Part shown: in pieces, positions 8,412 to 16,727 of the stretch
Numbering within the stretch: position 1 is the first letter of the stretch
How the letters are laid out: each line of letters starts with the position of its first letter
Origin: Clostridiales bacterium UBA1742
Lineage (GTDB): Bacteria > Bacillota > Clostridia > TANB77 > CAG-508
Assembly: GCA_002314935.1 (NCBI GenBank)
Contig: DCHW01000031.1
Span: 6,285 to 38,469, forward strand
Length of the DNA: 32,185 bases
Reading direction: 5' to 3'
Program-made: the position numbers and the translations under genes
Notes under the pieces: generated by a model
The model's database searches: none
The model's input: the letters and a program-made list of their open reading frames with translations, nothing else
Told to the model about the DNA's origin: nothing

Positions 8412-9509
8412 TTAATTTTTTTTAATTTTCATTTGCATAATTGTTCTATTTAAAATTTCAATATTTTTTTCTTCAATCTGGTCTTTTGCTTGTTGAAGTG
8501 TAATTTTATCATCAACAAATAATCTTGCAATTGCATTTATTAAGCTAATATTTCCTTTATCAATACCACTTTGTATTGCATCTTCCAGTTCTGATACAGA
8601 AAATTTTTCTTTTCTTATACATCCTGCAATAATGTTATCTACAACCATAACTTCTGGTAATAATACAAGTTTTCCATCTATACCTCTTAATAATCTTTGT
8701 GAAATAACTAATTTTAACAACGCAGATATTAAATATTTTATACTTGCTTGATCCCTTACTTCATAGAAGTTTATCATTCTGTCTATTGTTTCTGCACAAG
8801 ATTTTGTATGCAACGTACCTATTACCAAATGTCCAGACTCAGCCATATCAATTGCTGCTTCCATAGTTTCTTTATCCCTAATCTCTCCTATTACTAATAT
8901 ATCACAGTCTTCTCTTAATGAGTTTTTAACACCATCCCTAAAATCTAAAACATCTCCATCCATGCCAACTTCTTTTTGAACAATAATAGATTTTTTACAA
9001 GTATGTTTAAATTCTATTGGTTTTTCTAATGTTAATATTTTTTTGTTTGTAGTTTCATTTATTTCATTTATTAAAGCATTTAATGTAGTTGTTTTTCCTG
9101 AGTTTGTTTTTCCAGTTACTAATATCAAACCTTGTGGTTGCATTGTCATTCTTCTAACAATATCAGGAACACCTAAATCATTAAAAGCAGGTAAACTGTT
9201 TTTTATAAGTCTCATTGTAAATGTAGGTGCTTCATCTGCAGAAGAAATATTAACCCTCAATCTTATTGTTTTATACTCATAAGCAGTATCAAGCTTTTTA
9301 TACTTTTTATAAACTTCATCTTTACTAACACTACCTTTAAGAAAAAAATCATAAGCATCATAAAGATCAGTATCCTCTAAAACATCACAAATTTCTGATG
9401 GTACCAATTCCCTTGCAACTCTTAAAATTGGTTTTTGTCCTTTTATTAAATGTATATCTGATGCATCTCTTTCTATAGCCTCATCCAATAATTTATCTAT
9501 ACTTAACAT
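8412..9509 (-). CDS. pilT: Pilus retraction-type ATPase PilT
   Basis: This hexameric secretion ATPase should depolymerise pili and drive retraction. It opens with a PAS-like N-terminal domain beginning with the PilT signature LLDEAIERDASDIHLIKG. It has a Walker A motif GKTNSGKTTT, an Asp box, Walker B DILVIGEIRD, and a His box HLVIGTLHT. At 365 residues it is the normal size, clearly shorter than PilB and without PilB's zinc cluster. The Walker A loop has NSG where most homologues have GSG. It sits between pilB and pilC, 18 bases after the pilB stop, in one operon. Having both motors suggests dynamic pili such as those used for twitching or DNA uptake. Confidence 0.92.
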   Translation of the reverse strand: MLSIDKLLDEAIERDASDIHLIKGQKPILRVARELVPSEICDVLEDTDLYDAYDFFLKGSVSKDEVYKKYKKLDTAYEYKTIRLRVNISSADEAPTFTMRLIKNSLPAFNDLGVPDIVRRMTMQPQGLILVTGKTNSGKTTTLNALINEINETTNKKILTLEKPIEFKHTCKKSIIVQKEVGMDGDVLDFRDGVKNSLREDCDILVIGEIRDKETMEAAIDMAESGHLVIGTLHTKSCAETIDRMINFYEVRDQASIKYLISALLKLVISQRLLRGIDGKLVLLPEVMVVDNIIAGCIRKEKFSVSELEDAIQSGIDKGNISLINAIARLFVDDKITLQQAKDQIEEKNIEILNRTIMQMKIKKN

Positions 9510-9527
9510 ATTAATATCTCCCTTATA

Positions 9528-11144
9528 CTATAATACTAATTTTCTATCAATTTCCTCTAAAGTTGTTATTCCGTCTAATACTTTATTTATTCCATCAATT
9601 ACTAAAGGTCTATATCCTTCTTTAAATGCAACTTCCTTAATTTCCATGGTTGATCCATCTTTAGCAACTATCTCTTTTAAATCATCAGTCATTGGTAATA
9701 TTTCAAAAATTCCTATTCTCTCTAAATACCCTGTACCATTACATTCTTTACAACCAGCAGCCTGATATGTATGTTTTCCTTTCAAATCAAATTCAACACC
9801 ATACTTATTTCCAATTTTAGTAATTATTTCAATTTCTTCTGGAGTAAATTCTCTTTCTTTTGCACAATGTTTGCACAATTTTCTTACTAATCTTTGAGAA
9901 ACTGCTGTTCCTAAAGTACTAGAAATATCATAATTTGATAATCCCATTTTCCTTAATCTTGTTATAACCTCTATACTATCCAATGTGTGGATTGTAGACA
10001 AAACATAATGTCCTGTTTGTCCAGCTCTAACAGCTATTTCAGCAGTTTCTTTATCTCTTATCTCTCCAACCAAAATAATATCAGGATCTTGTCTTAAAAC
10101 TGTTCTTAATGAATCAGAAAATCTTAATTTTTCTGTAATTTCTATTTGATTTAAACCAGGTATTCTAATTTCAACTGGGTCCTCTATAGTAGTAATATTT
10201 ATTTCTGGTTTATTTAAATAATCTATTATACTATACAAAGTAGTTGTTTTTCCTTCACCTGTTGGTGCTGCAATAACTGTTATACTATTTCTTTTATCAA
10301 AACTTTTCTTTAATTCTTTTTCATTTGCTGTAAGTCCTAAATCATCAAACCCTTTAATATTCATATTTTTCTTTAATAATCTTAAAACAAATTTTTCTCC
10401 ATATATGTTTTCCTGTGAAGATACACGAATATTATAATCTGGATAAAGCAATATTCTACCATCTTGAGATTGTGTTTTTTCTTGAAACATATTTGATATT
10501 GCTTTTAATCTACCAATAATTTGTGTTTGTTTATTTTTAGGTATTTTTGTTTCACTAACAAGTCTACCATCTATTCTATATCTTACTCTAATTGTATCTT
10601 CCATTGGCTCTATATGAATATCACTTGCTCTCTTTTTAATTCCCGTTTTTATAACACTATCTACTATTCCAGTTACATCAGCTGTTGAATCTATTTTTTC
10701 TGAATCAGTTGAATTGTATGAATCTAAAATATTATTTATATTTTTTTCAAAAGTAATGTACTTCTCCATTATTAATCCTTTATTTAAAAGAATTAATCTA
10801 ATTGTATCTGTAGACTTTTTATTTAAAGTATCTGAAAAACATACCTTTATTCTGTTACCACTTATTTCAAATGGAATTGCTTTGTTTTTTCTTGCAATAT
10901 CAATTGAAATATAATCTGTTATATTTAAAGCTACATCAGCTTGAGTAAGAACTATTGCACGTTCATCTAATATATCTCCTAATGCCTCTATTAGTGAATA
11001 TTCATTACACAAATTTAATATACTTAATATTTCTGTAATTTTTTTATCTGGATTTTCTTTTTGATATTCAAGAGCTTTAAGAATATCATTTTCTGTTATT
11101 AATCCTCTTCTTACAAGTTCAATTCCTATAGGTCCTTTTCCCAT
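9528..11144 (-). CDS. pilB: Pilus assembly ATPase PilB
   Basis: This is the extension motor that powers pilin polymerisation. The N-terminal MshEN-type domain covers residues 1 to about 145. The core carries ASDIHIEP, Walker A APTGEGKTTT, Walker B DIILVGEIRD and the His box HYVLSTIHT. A tetracysteine zinc cluster (CKHC, then CKEC) lies at about residues 445-485, diagnostic of GspE/PilB. At 538 residues it is normal. It is followed closely by pilT and preceded 24 bases upstream by the minor pilin gene. There are no in-frame CGG codons; CGG trinucleotides near 9572 and 10642 are split across codons (GAC GGA and ACG GGA). Confidence 0.95.
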   Translation of the reverse strand: MGKGPIGIELVRRGLITENDILKALEYQKENPDKKITEILSILNLCNEYSLIEALGDILDERAIVLTQADVALNITDYISIDIARKNKAIPFEISGNRIKVCFSDTLNKKSTDTIRLILLNKGLIMEKYITFEKNINNILDSYNSTDSEKIDSTADVTGIVDSVIKTGIKKRASDIHIEPMEDTIRVRYRIDGRLVSETKIPKNKQTQIIGRLKAISNMFQEKTQSQDGRILLYPDYNIRVSSQENIYGEKFVLRLLKKNMNIKGFDDLGLTANEKELKKSFDKRNSITVIAAPTGEGKTTTLYSIIDYLNKPEINITTIEDPVEIRIPGLNQIEITEKLRFSDSLRTVLRQDPDIILVGEIRDKETAEIAVRAGQTGHYVLSTIHTLDSIEVITRLRKMGLSNYDISSTLGTAVSQRLVRKLCKHCAKEREFTPEEIEIITKIGNKYGVEFDLKGKHTYQAAGCKECNGTGYLERIGIFEILPMTDDLKEIVAKDGSTMEIKEVAFKEGYRPLVIDGINKVLDGITTLEEIDRKLVL

Positions 11145-11167
11145 TATTCATGCCTCCTATTAATTAT

Positions 11168-12055
11168 TTATAAACTACTTAAATATTTATATTCATAAAC
11201 ATCATTTAATTTTTCTAACCTAACTTCATTAACCGTAATCCATTTATTATCTACTTTTGTATAAGTATCCTCTATACTTTCTAAAGTTTTAAAATTTGTT
11301 GTACTATCAATTTTAACATAACTATCTGTTGTTCCATATAAAAATTTAATGTCATCATTTAAATATGCATACCTTGGAACCCAAATATAAATTTCTCCAT
11401 TTTCTTTAACTGGTAATATATTATCTCCAACTTGTAATTCATCATTTTCTATAACAAAAACTGCTGCCCATGTTCCATTTTCATAATTATACCAATTAGT
11501 ATCATTTTCATTTGCAATAATCCAACTTCCATTATAATATTTTATTGGATATGCCTTTTCATTAGTTCCTAAATTTAACAAGTTAAATTTAGGACTATTT
11601 GGAATCTCTAAATTTTCTCTTTTCTTTATTGTACTCATTGTAATTGTTTGATCTTTGCCACCCAAAACATATGACACTGAAACATTTATTTCTTTTACCA
11701 AATCTAATTTTGACGGATCCTCATCTGTAATAGATTTTATATCAAAATCAATTTTATATCCCTTTTTATTCCATAAATCACCTGGGTTAACCATAATATT
11801 ACCTTTAGTAGATAATGTACTACAATAATTAGTAATATTAGTCCCATCAACATCATCATAATATAACTCATCAATATATTCAAAAATATCTGTTATGTAA
11901 TTTGTTGCAACAGACATTCTTTTTAATGATGAAATTGACATATATATATTATAGCTTAATGTTAATATTAAACCTGAAAATAAAGCAATTATCATTACTG
12001 AAAACAATGCTTCTGAAACAAACACACCTTTTTGCGATTTTAAATCTATTTTCAT
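11168..12055 (-). CDS. Type IV minor pilin / pseudopilin
   Basis: The N-terminus has a class III prepilin leader: a basic stretch KSQKG, then VFVSEALFSVMIIALFSG, a hydrophobic helix with Glu at mature position 5. The cleavage site would be after Gly at residue 10. The first 150 residues resemble PilV/PulJ-type minor pilins. The rest is an extracellular domain with WYNYENGTWAAVFV and GEIYIWVPRYAY, a tryptophan-rich pattern that I associate with surface and pilin-like proteins of gut Firmicutes. GAGGG lies before the ATG. It is probably a tip or priming pilin, possibly adhesive; the adhesive role is inference. Confidence 0.75.
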   Translation of the reverse strand: MKIDLKSQKGVFVSEALFSVMIIALFSGLILTLSYNIYMSISSLKRMSVATNYITDIFEYIDELYYDDVDGTNITNYCSTLSTKGNIMVNPGDLWNKKGYKIDFDIKSITDEDPSKLDLVKEINVSVSYVLGGKDQTITMSTIKKRENLEIPNSPKFNLLNLGTNEKAYPIKYYNGSWIIANENDTNWYNYENGTWAAVFVIENDELQVGDNILPVKENGEIYIWVPRYAYLNDDIKFLYGTTDSYVKIDSTTNFKTLESIEDTYTKVDNKWITVNEVRLEKLNDVYEYKYLSSL

Positions 12056-12064
12056 CTTTTCCCT

Positions 12065-12829
12065 CTATATTATAATATTTTTTATTAGTAGTATTATTAA
12101 AAATATTAAGCACATATAATATCCAATACAAATGTTATTTTTTTCATTGCCCTTAAATATCATTTGCTTTATTGCAATTATTAACAACATTAAAATTATA
12201 CTTATAATTACTGCTAATTCATTTATTGCACATACTAAATACATACATAAAGTTAATATTGCTATTGGATAACTTTCTGTTTTATTATTTTTATTATATA
12301 TGCTTTGAATTATTAATAAAACAAGCATAATAATAAAATATATTACATATTTATATATATTAATATTTAGTACATATAAATATATTATATACATAGCATT
12401 TAGTATTAAACCAAACACAAGAACTGGTTTTGAAATAGAATGTTTTTCTTTATCAATTCCAGCAATTATAAACAAAGTAGAAATAAAAAGCAAACCATAT
12501 ACTAAAAAAACTAACTTTGTTAATTGAAAATTAAATATATTAAGTCTTAACTCTAATGCATATAATAAAAAAGCAAGACCTGAAAGAAGCTCCAATATTA
12601 AGTATCTTGGCCTAATTTTCTTCTTACAATATCTACATTTTCCACCTAAAAAAATGTAACTTAAAACCGGAATTAAATCTAAAAATTCTAATCTATGATT
12701 ACAATTTGGGCAAAAAGATCTTTTATATGTTATATTTTCTTTTAATGGAATTCTATATACAGCAAGTGTAAAAAAACTTCCAAAAACTGTTCCTATTATA
12801 AATATTACTGCATATATTAGTATTTCCAT
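12065..12829 (-). CDS. pilD: Prepilin peptidase-like membrane protein, second catalytic motif not visible
   Basis: PilD enzymes remove the prepilin leader and methylate the new N-terminus. This 255-residue protein has about seven hydrophobic segments. Its N-terminal region has the typical GSFFTLAVYRIP segment, the zinc-type pairs CPNC and CRYC, and DLIPVLSYIFLGG. The first aspartate of the protease is plausible in AGIDKEKHSIS. The second motif, normally GxGD at the start of a later helix, is not seen; the matching position reads TESYPIAILTL. Activity may therefore be altered. The start at 12829 is chosen because AAAGGAG precedes it; the open frame 13 codons further upstream lacks a ribosome site. 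It lies between the major and minor pilin genes. Confidence 0.8.
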   Translation of the reverse strand: MEILIYAVIFIIGTVFGSFFTLAVYRIPLKENITYKRSFCPNCNHRLEFLDLIPVLSYIFLGGKCRYCKKKIRPRYLILELLSGLAFLLYALELRLNIFNFQLTKLVFLVYGLLFISTLFIIAGIDKEKHSISKPVLVFGLILNAMYIIYLYVLNINIYKYVIYFIIMLVLLIIQSIYNKNNKTESYPIAILTLCMYLVCAINELAVIISIILMLLIIAIKQMIFKGNEKNNICIGYYMCLIFLIILLIKNIII

Positions 12830-12854
12830 TTTTTCTCCTTTGCTTAATAGAATA

Positions 12855-12890
12855 TTTGGCATAAACATTATGCATAATGCTTATGCCAAA
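12855..12890. other. Long hairpin between major pilin and pilD
   Basis: A near-perfect 36-base palindrome with 18-base arms has one mismatch (TTTGGCATAA on the left, TTATGCCAAA on the right). It lies 20 bases after the pilin stop. It has no U-tract, so it fits an RNA-stabilising or processing hairpin that raises pilin mRNA over the rest of the operon better than a simple terminator. Confidence 0.55.
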
Positions 12891-12910
12891 ATATAAATTT
12901 TATTTGTTAA

Positions 12911-13336
12911 TTAATTTTTTGGTTCTACATCTGTAACTGTTCCACTTTCTAATACATACCATGTTGTTCCACTCTTTTTACCTTTTACAGAAAAGTATTT
13001 TCCAGTTGTTATATTGTCAGTATTTACATCTTCCCATTTTGTTTCATCTGAGAATTTGTAATTTGCATTTGTTGTAGTAATATTGTTAACTGTATCTTTA
13101 TTTTTTTCAACTGCAATAGTTAAATCAACTGTATTTGTAACTCCGTCATAAGTACCTAAAACAATACTTGTTAATTCCTCTCTTTCAGCTTCTTTCTTTG
13201 TATCATCTCCTGCTGTTTTAGCCTTTGTAAATAATCCACCATCCATTGCTATTGTTACAGTAACTGCAACTAAAATTAACATAACGATGATTGTAATAAC
13301 AAGAGCGATTAATGTTATACCTTTTTGATTTTTCAT
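12911..13336 (-). CDS. pilA: Type IV major pilin
   Basis: A short leader MKNQKG is followed by ITLIALVITIIVMLILVAV, the classic hydrophobic helix that packs the pilus core. Cleavage is expected after Gly6. Unusually, mature position 5 is Ala instead of the common Glu, whereas the minor pilin does have Glu there; this is a pattern I associate with clostridial pilin-like proteins. The 141-residue size, the short globular domain ending in a Trp-containing strand region (GTTWYVLESGTV), and a strong GGAGGTGAAC site point to an abundant subunit. A long stable hairpin directly after the stop supports high mRNA level. It lies between the pilM-N-O block and pilD. Confidence 0.8.
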   Translation of the reverse strand: MKNQKGITLIALVITIIVMLILVAVTVTIAMDGGLFTKAKTAGDDTKKEAEREELTSIVLGTYDGVTNTVDLTIAVEKNKDTVNNITTTNANYKFSDETKWEDVNTDNITTGKYFSVKGKKSGTTWYVLESGTVTDVEPKN

Positions 13337-13403
13337 CTTTTGTTCACCTCCACCTTTTTATATATTTTTATATATTTAAATTAATATATAACAAAATTAA
13401 ATT

Positions 13404-13829
13404 TTAACTTTTACCTGTTGTATTAAAAAAAGTACCTGTTGTATTTGAATTTTCAGCTTGACTATTATTTGATGTGCTACTACTTGGTGTAGTTGTATTT
13501 GTTGCATTTGTATTTTCATTATCTGCATTGCTTGTTGACTTATATGATGTAAAAGGCTGTTTTTTTCCTTTATCATAACTATCATTAATTTCATATACAC
13601 TTAAACTTGAACTATCTATTGTATACGTTTTTATTATGTTTTGACTTTCAATTGATACCTTTTGACCAATTTCATTTTTTACTTCTTCTGGTAATTCATA
13701 AGCTTGTAGTTTTGCAGGTACAGTTACAGTTCCTGGATCATAATCACTTAAAAATATCCATAATACAAGAGTTATTGCAACTAATAACAATAAAATAATT
13801 GCTATTTCTTTTAAAATATTTTTGGCCAT
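13404..13829 (-). CDS. Small membrane-anchored pilus assembly protein (unknown family)
   Basis: One N-terminal membrane helix (about residues 8-27) is followed by an external domain of some 75 residues. The tail of about 45 residues is built almost only of Ser, Thr, Asn and Gln (NATNTTTPSSSTSNNS). GGGAGG lies before the ATG. It sits between the PilO-like gene and the major pilin gene, so a role as a pilus assembly or alignment component is likely, roughly where Gram-negative operons have pilP. I see no sequence match to PilP. The low-complexity tail resembles the one in its upstream neighbour, suggesting shared composition bias or a common cell-wall linker function. Confidence 0.6.
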   Translation of the reverse strand: MAKNILKEIAIILLLLVAITLVLWIFLSDYDPGTVTVPAKLQAYELPEEVKNEIGQKVSIESQNIIKTYTIDSSSLSVYEINDSYDKGKKQPFTSYKSTSNADNENTNATNTTTPSSSTSNNSQAENSNTTGTFFNTTGKS

Positions 13830-13848
13830 ATATTATTATCCTCCCATA

Positions 13849-14574
13849 TTAATCTAATTCTATTGCTACATCCTCAACATTAAAAGTTGCTTGTAGCTTT
13901 GAACCATCTCCTGATGATGTAAGAGTGCTTGTGGCAGATTTTGTTGATGATTTTGTTTTACTATTTGAATTTTCAGTTGATTCTGTATTAGTTGAATCAG
14001 CACTTTGATTTTCTGTTGTACTTGTTTTTGAAGATGTTGTAGATCCATCTCCTGAAGTAGATGCCATATTAAAATTTGCAATTTTAAAATTAAGGTCATC
14101 ATCATTTTCTATATCATAAATAAAACTTATAATTGCTGTATAGCTTCCAACTATGCTAAAGTTTAAATTATATATATTTGTATCACTTCCGTTTTTTATA
14201 TCCATTGTAAGTGTTATACCTTCTTTTGTAGCATAATTACCAATTTTAGTCCATAAAAATTCTACTTTATATTTTGTAATTTGAGTTGTACCAATTAATT
14301 CTATATTAGGCACACTTGCCACTGTAGCTTCATATTTTTCCTTTGTTGTAGTTAAACTTTTTATTGCTGTTGTTAATTCCTCTAATTTTGATGGATATGT
14401 CTTTTTAACTAATTCTTTTGACATTTCTAAATTACTATTTAAATCTGAACTTTTTTGTTTTATTTCGCTAATACCATCTAAATTTATAAACCCAAGATGT
14501 ATTCCTTTTATTAAAGTAAACGAACATAAAACTAATAGTAATACACATATACTTCCTATTAAAATTTTCTTCAC
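13849..14574 (-). CDS. pilO: PilO-like pilus alignment protein
   Basis: The N-terminus has a single membrane helix (about residues 4-24), then a coiled-coil region, then an alpha/beta domain, the architecture of PilO. A low-complexity insertion rich in Ser, Thr, Asn and Lys (about residues 170-220) precedes the final strand ATFNVEDVAIELD. The start is GTG at 14574, chosen because AAAGGAG lies 7 bases upstream. It follows the pilM-pilN fusion by 12 bases. In better-known pili, PilM-N-O forms a scaffold connecting cytoplasmic motors to the envelope. The assignment rests mainly on topology and gene order; sequence similarity is weak to my eye. Confidence 0.65.
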   Translation of the reverse strand: MKKILIGSICVLLLVLCSFTLIKGIHLGFINLDGISEIKQKSSDLNSNLEMSKELVKKTYPSKLEELTTAIKSLTTTKEKYEATVASVPNIELIGTTQITKYKVEFLWTKIGNYATKEGITLTMDIKNGSDTNIYNLNFSIVGSYTAIISFIYDIENDDDLNFKIANFNMASTSGDGSTTSSKTSTTENQSADSTNTESTENSNSKTKSSTKSATSTLTSSGDGSKLQATFNVEDVAIELD

Positions 14575-14586
14575 TATATTACTCCT

Positions 14587-16248
14587 TTAATATGGTAATT
14601 TCCCTGTAATTGTTACCTTAATAACTCCACCCTCTTTTGTGCCAGAAGTAGAAGTTATATCAGTTAAAATTCCTGCATTTTTAAGAGCAGCCTTTAAATA
14701 TCCTAATTGTTGGTACTGTTCTGCTTGTGCAGTTATTGTTATATTTTCTCCTGAATTTGCAATTGTTAATATTTGAACATTTTTTGGCATGTCAGACATT
14801 AACTGTGTTAAAAAATTTGGTATTGCATTTTTACTAACATATGATTCGGTCGTTGTTTGGTTAGATTCTTCTATTTGTTTCATTACTTCTTCATATTGAC
14901 TGGTTTTATTATTTACAGAAGATATATATCCACTAATAGTTGAAATTTTATTATTTGTATCATTTAACAAATCCTGCATTTGTAATTGCTTATTATTTAT
15001 AGCATTTACGACCATTTTTTCTCCAATTACATAAACAATAAATAACATTAGTAATCCGCTACCAACCCTAATTAAATTTTTTTCTATATTATCTAAAGGT
15101 TCTCCAAAATCAAATTTAATTATAGGTTTAATATTTATTGATTTGCTTTTTTTATTAATTGTCTTGTTTTTTTCTTCTTTTACCTTTGTTTTCTTTTCCC
15201 CTGCCCCTGTTGAAAATACATTTAATAGAGCTTCTGATGCGCTTGGCTTTTTAAAATTTATCCCCTTAATTTCATTCATTAATGGCTGTAAAGCCAATGA
15301 TATAGCAGAATTTACTTCTATATAATCCTTTACATTTATTTTTAAATTAGATTTGTTTGCAAAATAAGGTGCAAGAATCTCGCAACTTTTACCAACAAAA
15401 TTTTCTTGAAAATATAAATCAATATTATTTATTGCAGTAGCTAATCCCGTTAAATAAATATTATCTATTTCAATTTCATTTGCTTCAAAAATTTCCTTTG
15501 TTTTTTCAACAATATTAAACAAAGTTGGCATAATATCATCCATATGATCATTTTCTTCTATTTGAAGATTTTGATTTCCCAAAGTATATATTGTACTGTT
15601 TTTGCAAATTTCATAAGATTTTTGATAAGAGTTTTCTCTGGTATTTATAATATTTAAAATTTCTCTCATTCCTAATTCTATTTGATCTACTCTATTTATT
15701 TTTCCATTAACAATAGTTGTAACAGTAGTTCTATCTTCAATGTTTATAATAGCAGTATTTGATGAATTTGAAAATTTAAAAAGATTTGCAATTGTAAATG
15801 GCACTGGATAAACTCCATCTAATCTGTATCCTGAAGTTGCTTGAGCTTTTGCAAGAATAGACGATTTGTTGCAATATGAATATAATATTGTAACTTTATC
15901 CTTATCGTTTAAATTCTCAGTTTCTAAATATCTCATTGTGGTTGCACTTTTGTTTTTCTCAGTTTGATCACAAAACATTTCAAATTCTGTGTTTATTGCT
16001 TTATTAAAAAATTTTTTATTTAATAAATTAAATAAATCTGATGTTGTATAATTTTCTCCAGAAATATTTATACTAATTGGTGTTTTAAAACTGTATGTTT
16101 CGTTTATAATTTGAGCAAGAGTTTCTTCCAAACTATCATCAAAAAATTTAAGTCCATATGATTCTACTTTTGTATCTTCACGTTCTTTCGAAACTTTTGC
16201 ATATTTAATTAAATTATCTTCGACATAAATCCCTAAACAGCTTGGCAT
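14587..16248 (-). CDS. pilM: PilM-PilN fusion protein
   Basis: Residues 1 to about 335 form a PilM-type actin-like ATPase domain (MPSCLGIYVEDNLIKYAKV, and a nucleotide-binding segment NTAIINIEDRTTVTTIVNG). After a Lys-rich linker, one membrane helix (about residues 395-412) leads to a coiled coil and a PilN-type external domain (FLTQLMSDMPKNVQILTI). Usually PilM and PilN are two proteins; here they are one 553-residue chain. The fusion fits their known contact, in which PilM binds the cytoplasmic tail of PilN. AAGGAG lies before the ATG. It is the first gene of the nine-gene pilus operon and has an extended -10 promoter just upstream. Confidence 0.8.
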   Translation of the reverse strand: MPSCLGIYVEDNLIKYAKVSKEREDTKVESYGLKFFDDSLEETLAQIINETYSFKTPISINISGENYTTSDLFNLLNKKFFNKAINTEFEMFCDQTEKNKSATTMRYLETENLNDKDKVTILYSYCNKSSILAKAQATSGYRLDGVYPVPFTIANLFKFSNSSNTAIINIEDRTTVTTIVNGKINRVDQIELGMREILNIINTRENSYQKSYEICKNSTIYTLGNQNLQIEENDHMDDIMPTLFNIVEKTKEIFEANEIEIDNIYLTGLATAINNIDLYFQENFVGKSCEILAPYFANKSNLKINVKDYIEVNSAISLALQPLMNEIKGINFKKPSASEALLNVFSTGAGEKKTKVKEEKNKTINKKSKSINIKPIIKFDFGEPLDNIEKNLIRVGSGLLMLFIVYVIGEKMVVNAINNKQLQMQDLLNDTNNKISTISGYISSVNNKTSQYEEVMKQIEESNQTTTESYVSKNAIPNFLTQLMSDMPKNVQILTIANSGENITITAQAEQYQQLGYLKAALKNAGILTDITSTSGTKEGGVIKVTITGKLPY

Positions 16249-16286
16249 TTTCTCTCCTTTTTTTATTATTATTTACATTTTTCATT

Positions 16287-16295
16287 TGTATTATA
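16287..16295 (-). promoter_or_regulatory. Extended -10 promoter of the pilus operon
   Basis: The minus strand has TGTTATAAT (extended -10, TGnTATAAT) about 40 bases before the pilM start. No good -35 is seen 17 bases upstream, which is acceptable for an extended -10. Confidence 0.45.
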
Positions 16296-16395
16296 ACATG
16301 TTTTTATATTTAATAATAAATTACATTTTTATTCAACTTTTTAACATATTAATTTTATATCAAAACAGCTTAAAGTCAATATTATTAAAGCAAAT

Positions 16396-16428
16396 GTAAT
16401 ATAATTGTAATGTAATTGTAATATTTGT
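16396..16428. repeat. Three tandem 11-base repeats in the pilM/spoVA divergent gap
   Basis: GTAATATAATT, GTAATGTAATT and GTAATATTTGT stand head to tail. The 11-base period is about one DNA helical turn. The 248-base gap (16249-16496) is otherwise AT-rich, with a weak candidate promoter for the spoVA side (TTGTTT-17-TATTCT at 16444-16472). I could not find a convincing sporulation sigma-G promoter. Confidence 0.45.
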
Positions 16429-16496
16429 TTTATACATATTTTTTTGTTTATTGTAAACACTAATTTTATTCTATTTTAAACGGAGGTTTAACTTTT

Positions 16497-16709
16497 ATGA
16501 ATATAAAAAAACATATGACATTAACTGGTATTTCTAATATTTCTTGGAAGGATGCTATATCCAAAACAATTATAGAAGCTTCCAAAAGTATTAGCTGTAT
16601 TTCTGAAATCAAAATTTTAGAACAATTTGCAAAAATAGATAACAATAAAATTATTGAATATTATGCAGTTGTAGACTTAACAATTAATGTTAATATTCCG
16701 AAAGAATAA
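16497..16709 (+). CDS. Dodecin-like flavin-binding protein
   Basis: Dodecins are about 70-residue proteins that assemble into hollow dodecamers storing riboflavin, FMN or CoA. This 70-residue protein follows the family pattern: LTGISNISWKDAISKTI with the flavin-stacking Trp, IxEASKSI in the helix, ILEQFAKI with the flavin-contacting Gln, and a last strand YYAVVDLTINVNI. GGAGG lies 10 bases before the ATG. It is 18 bases upstream of spoVAC on the same strand, in the same apparent operon. That position suggests sporulation-linked expression and perhaps storage of flavin in the spore; both are inference from context. Confidence 0.8.
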   Translation: MNIKKHMTLTGISNISWKDAISKTIIEASKSISCISEIKILEQFAKIDNNKIIEYYAVVDLTINVNIPKE

Positions 16710-16727
16710 GATTGGAGGTTTTAAATT

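Noticed and set aside
16429..16480. Sigma-G or sigma-F promoter before the dodecin-spoVA operon
   Set aside because: Expected by function, but I could not place both elements at a proper spacing; only a weak vegetative-like pair is visible and its predicted start is very close to the ribosome site.
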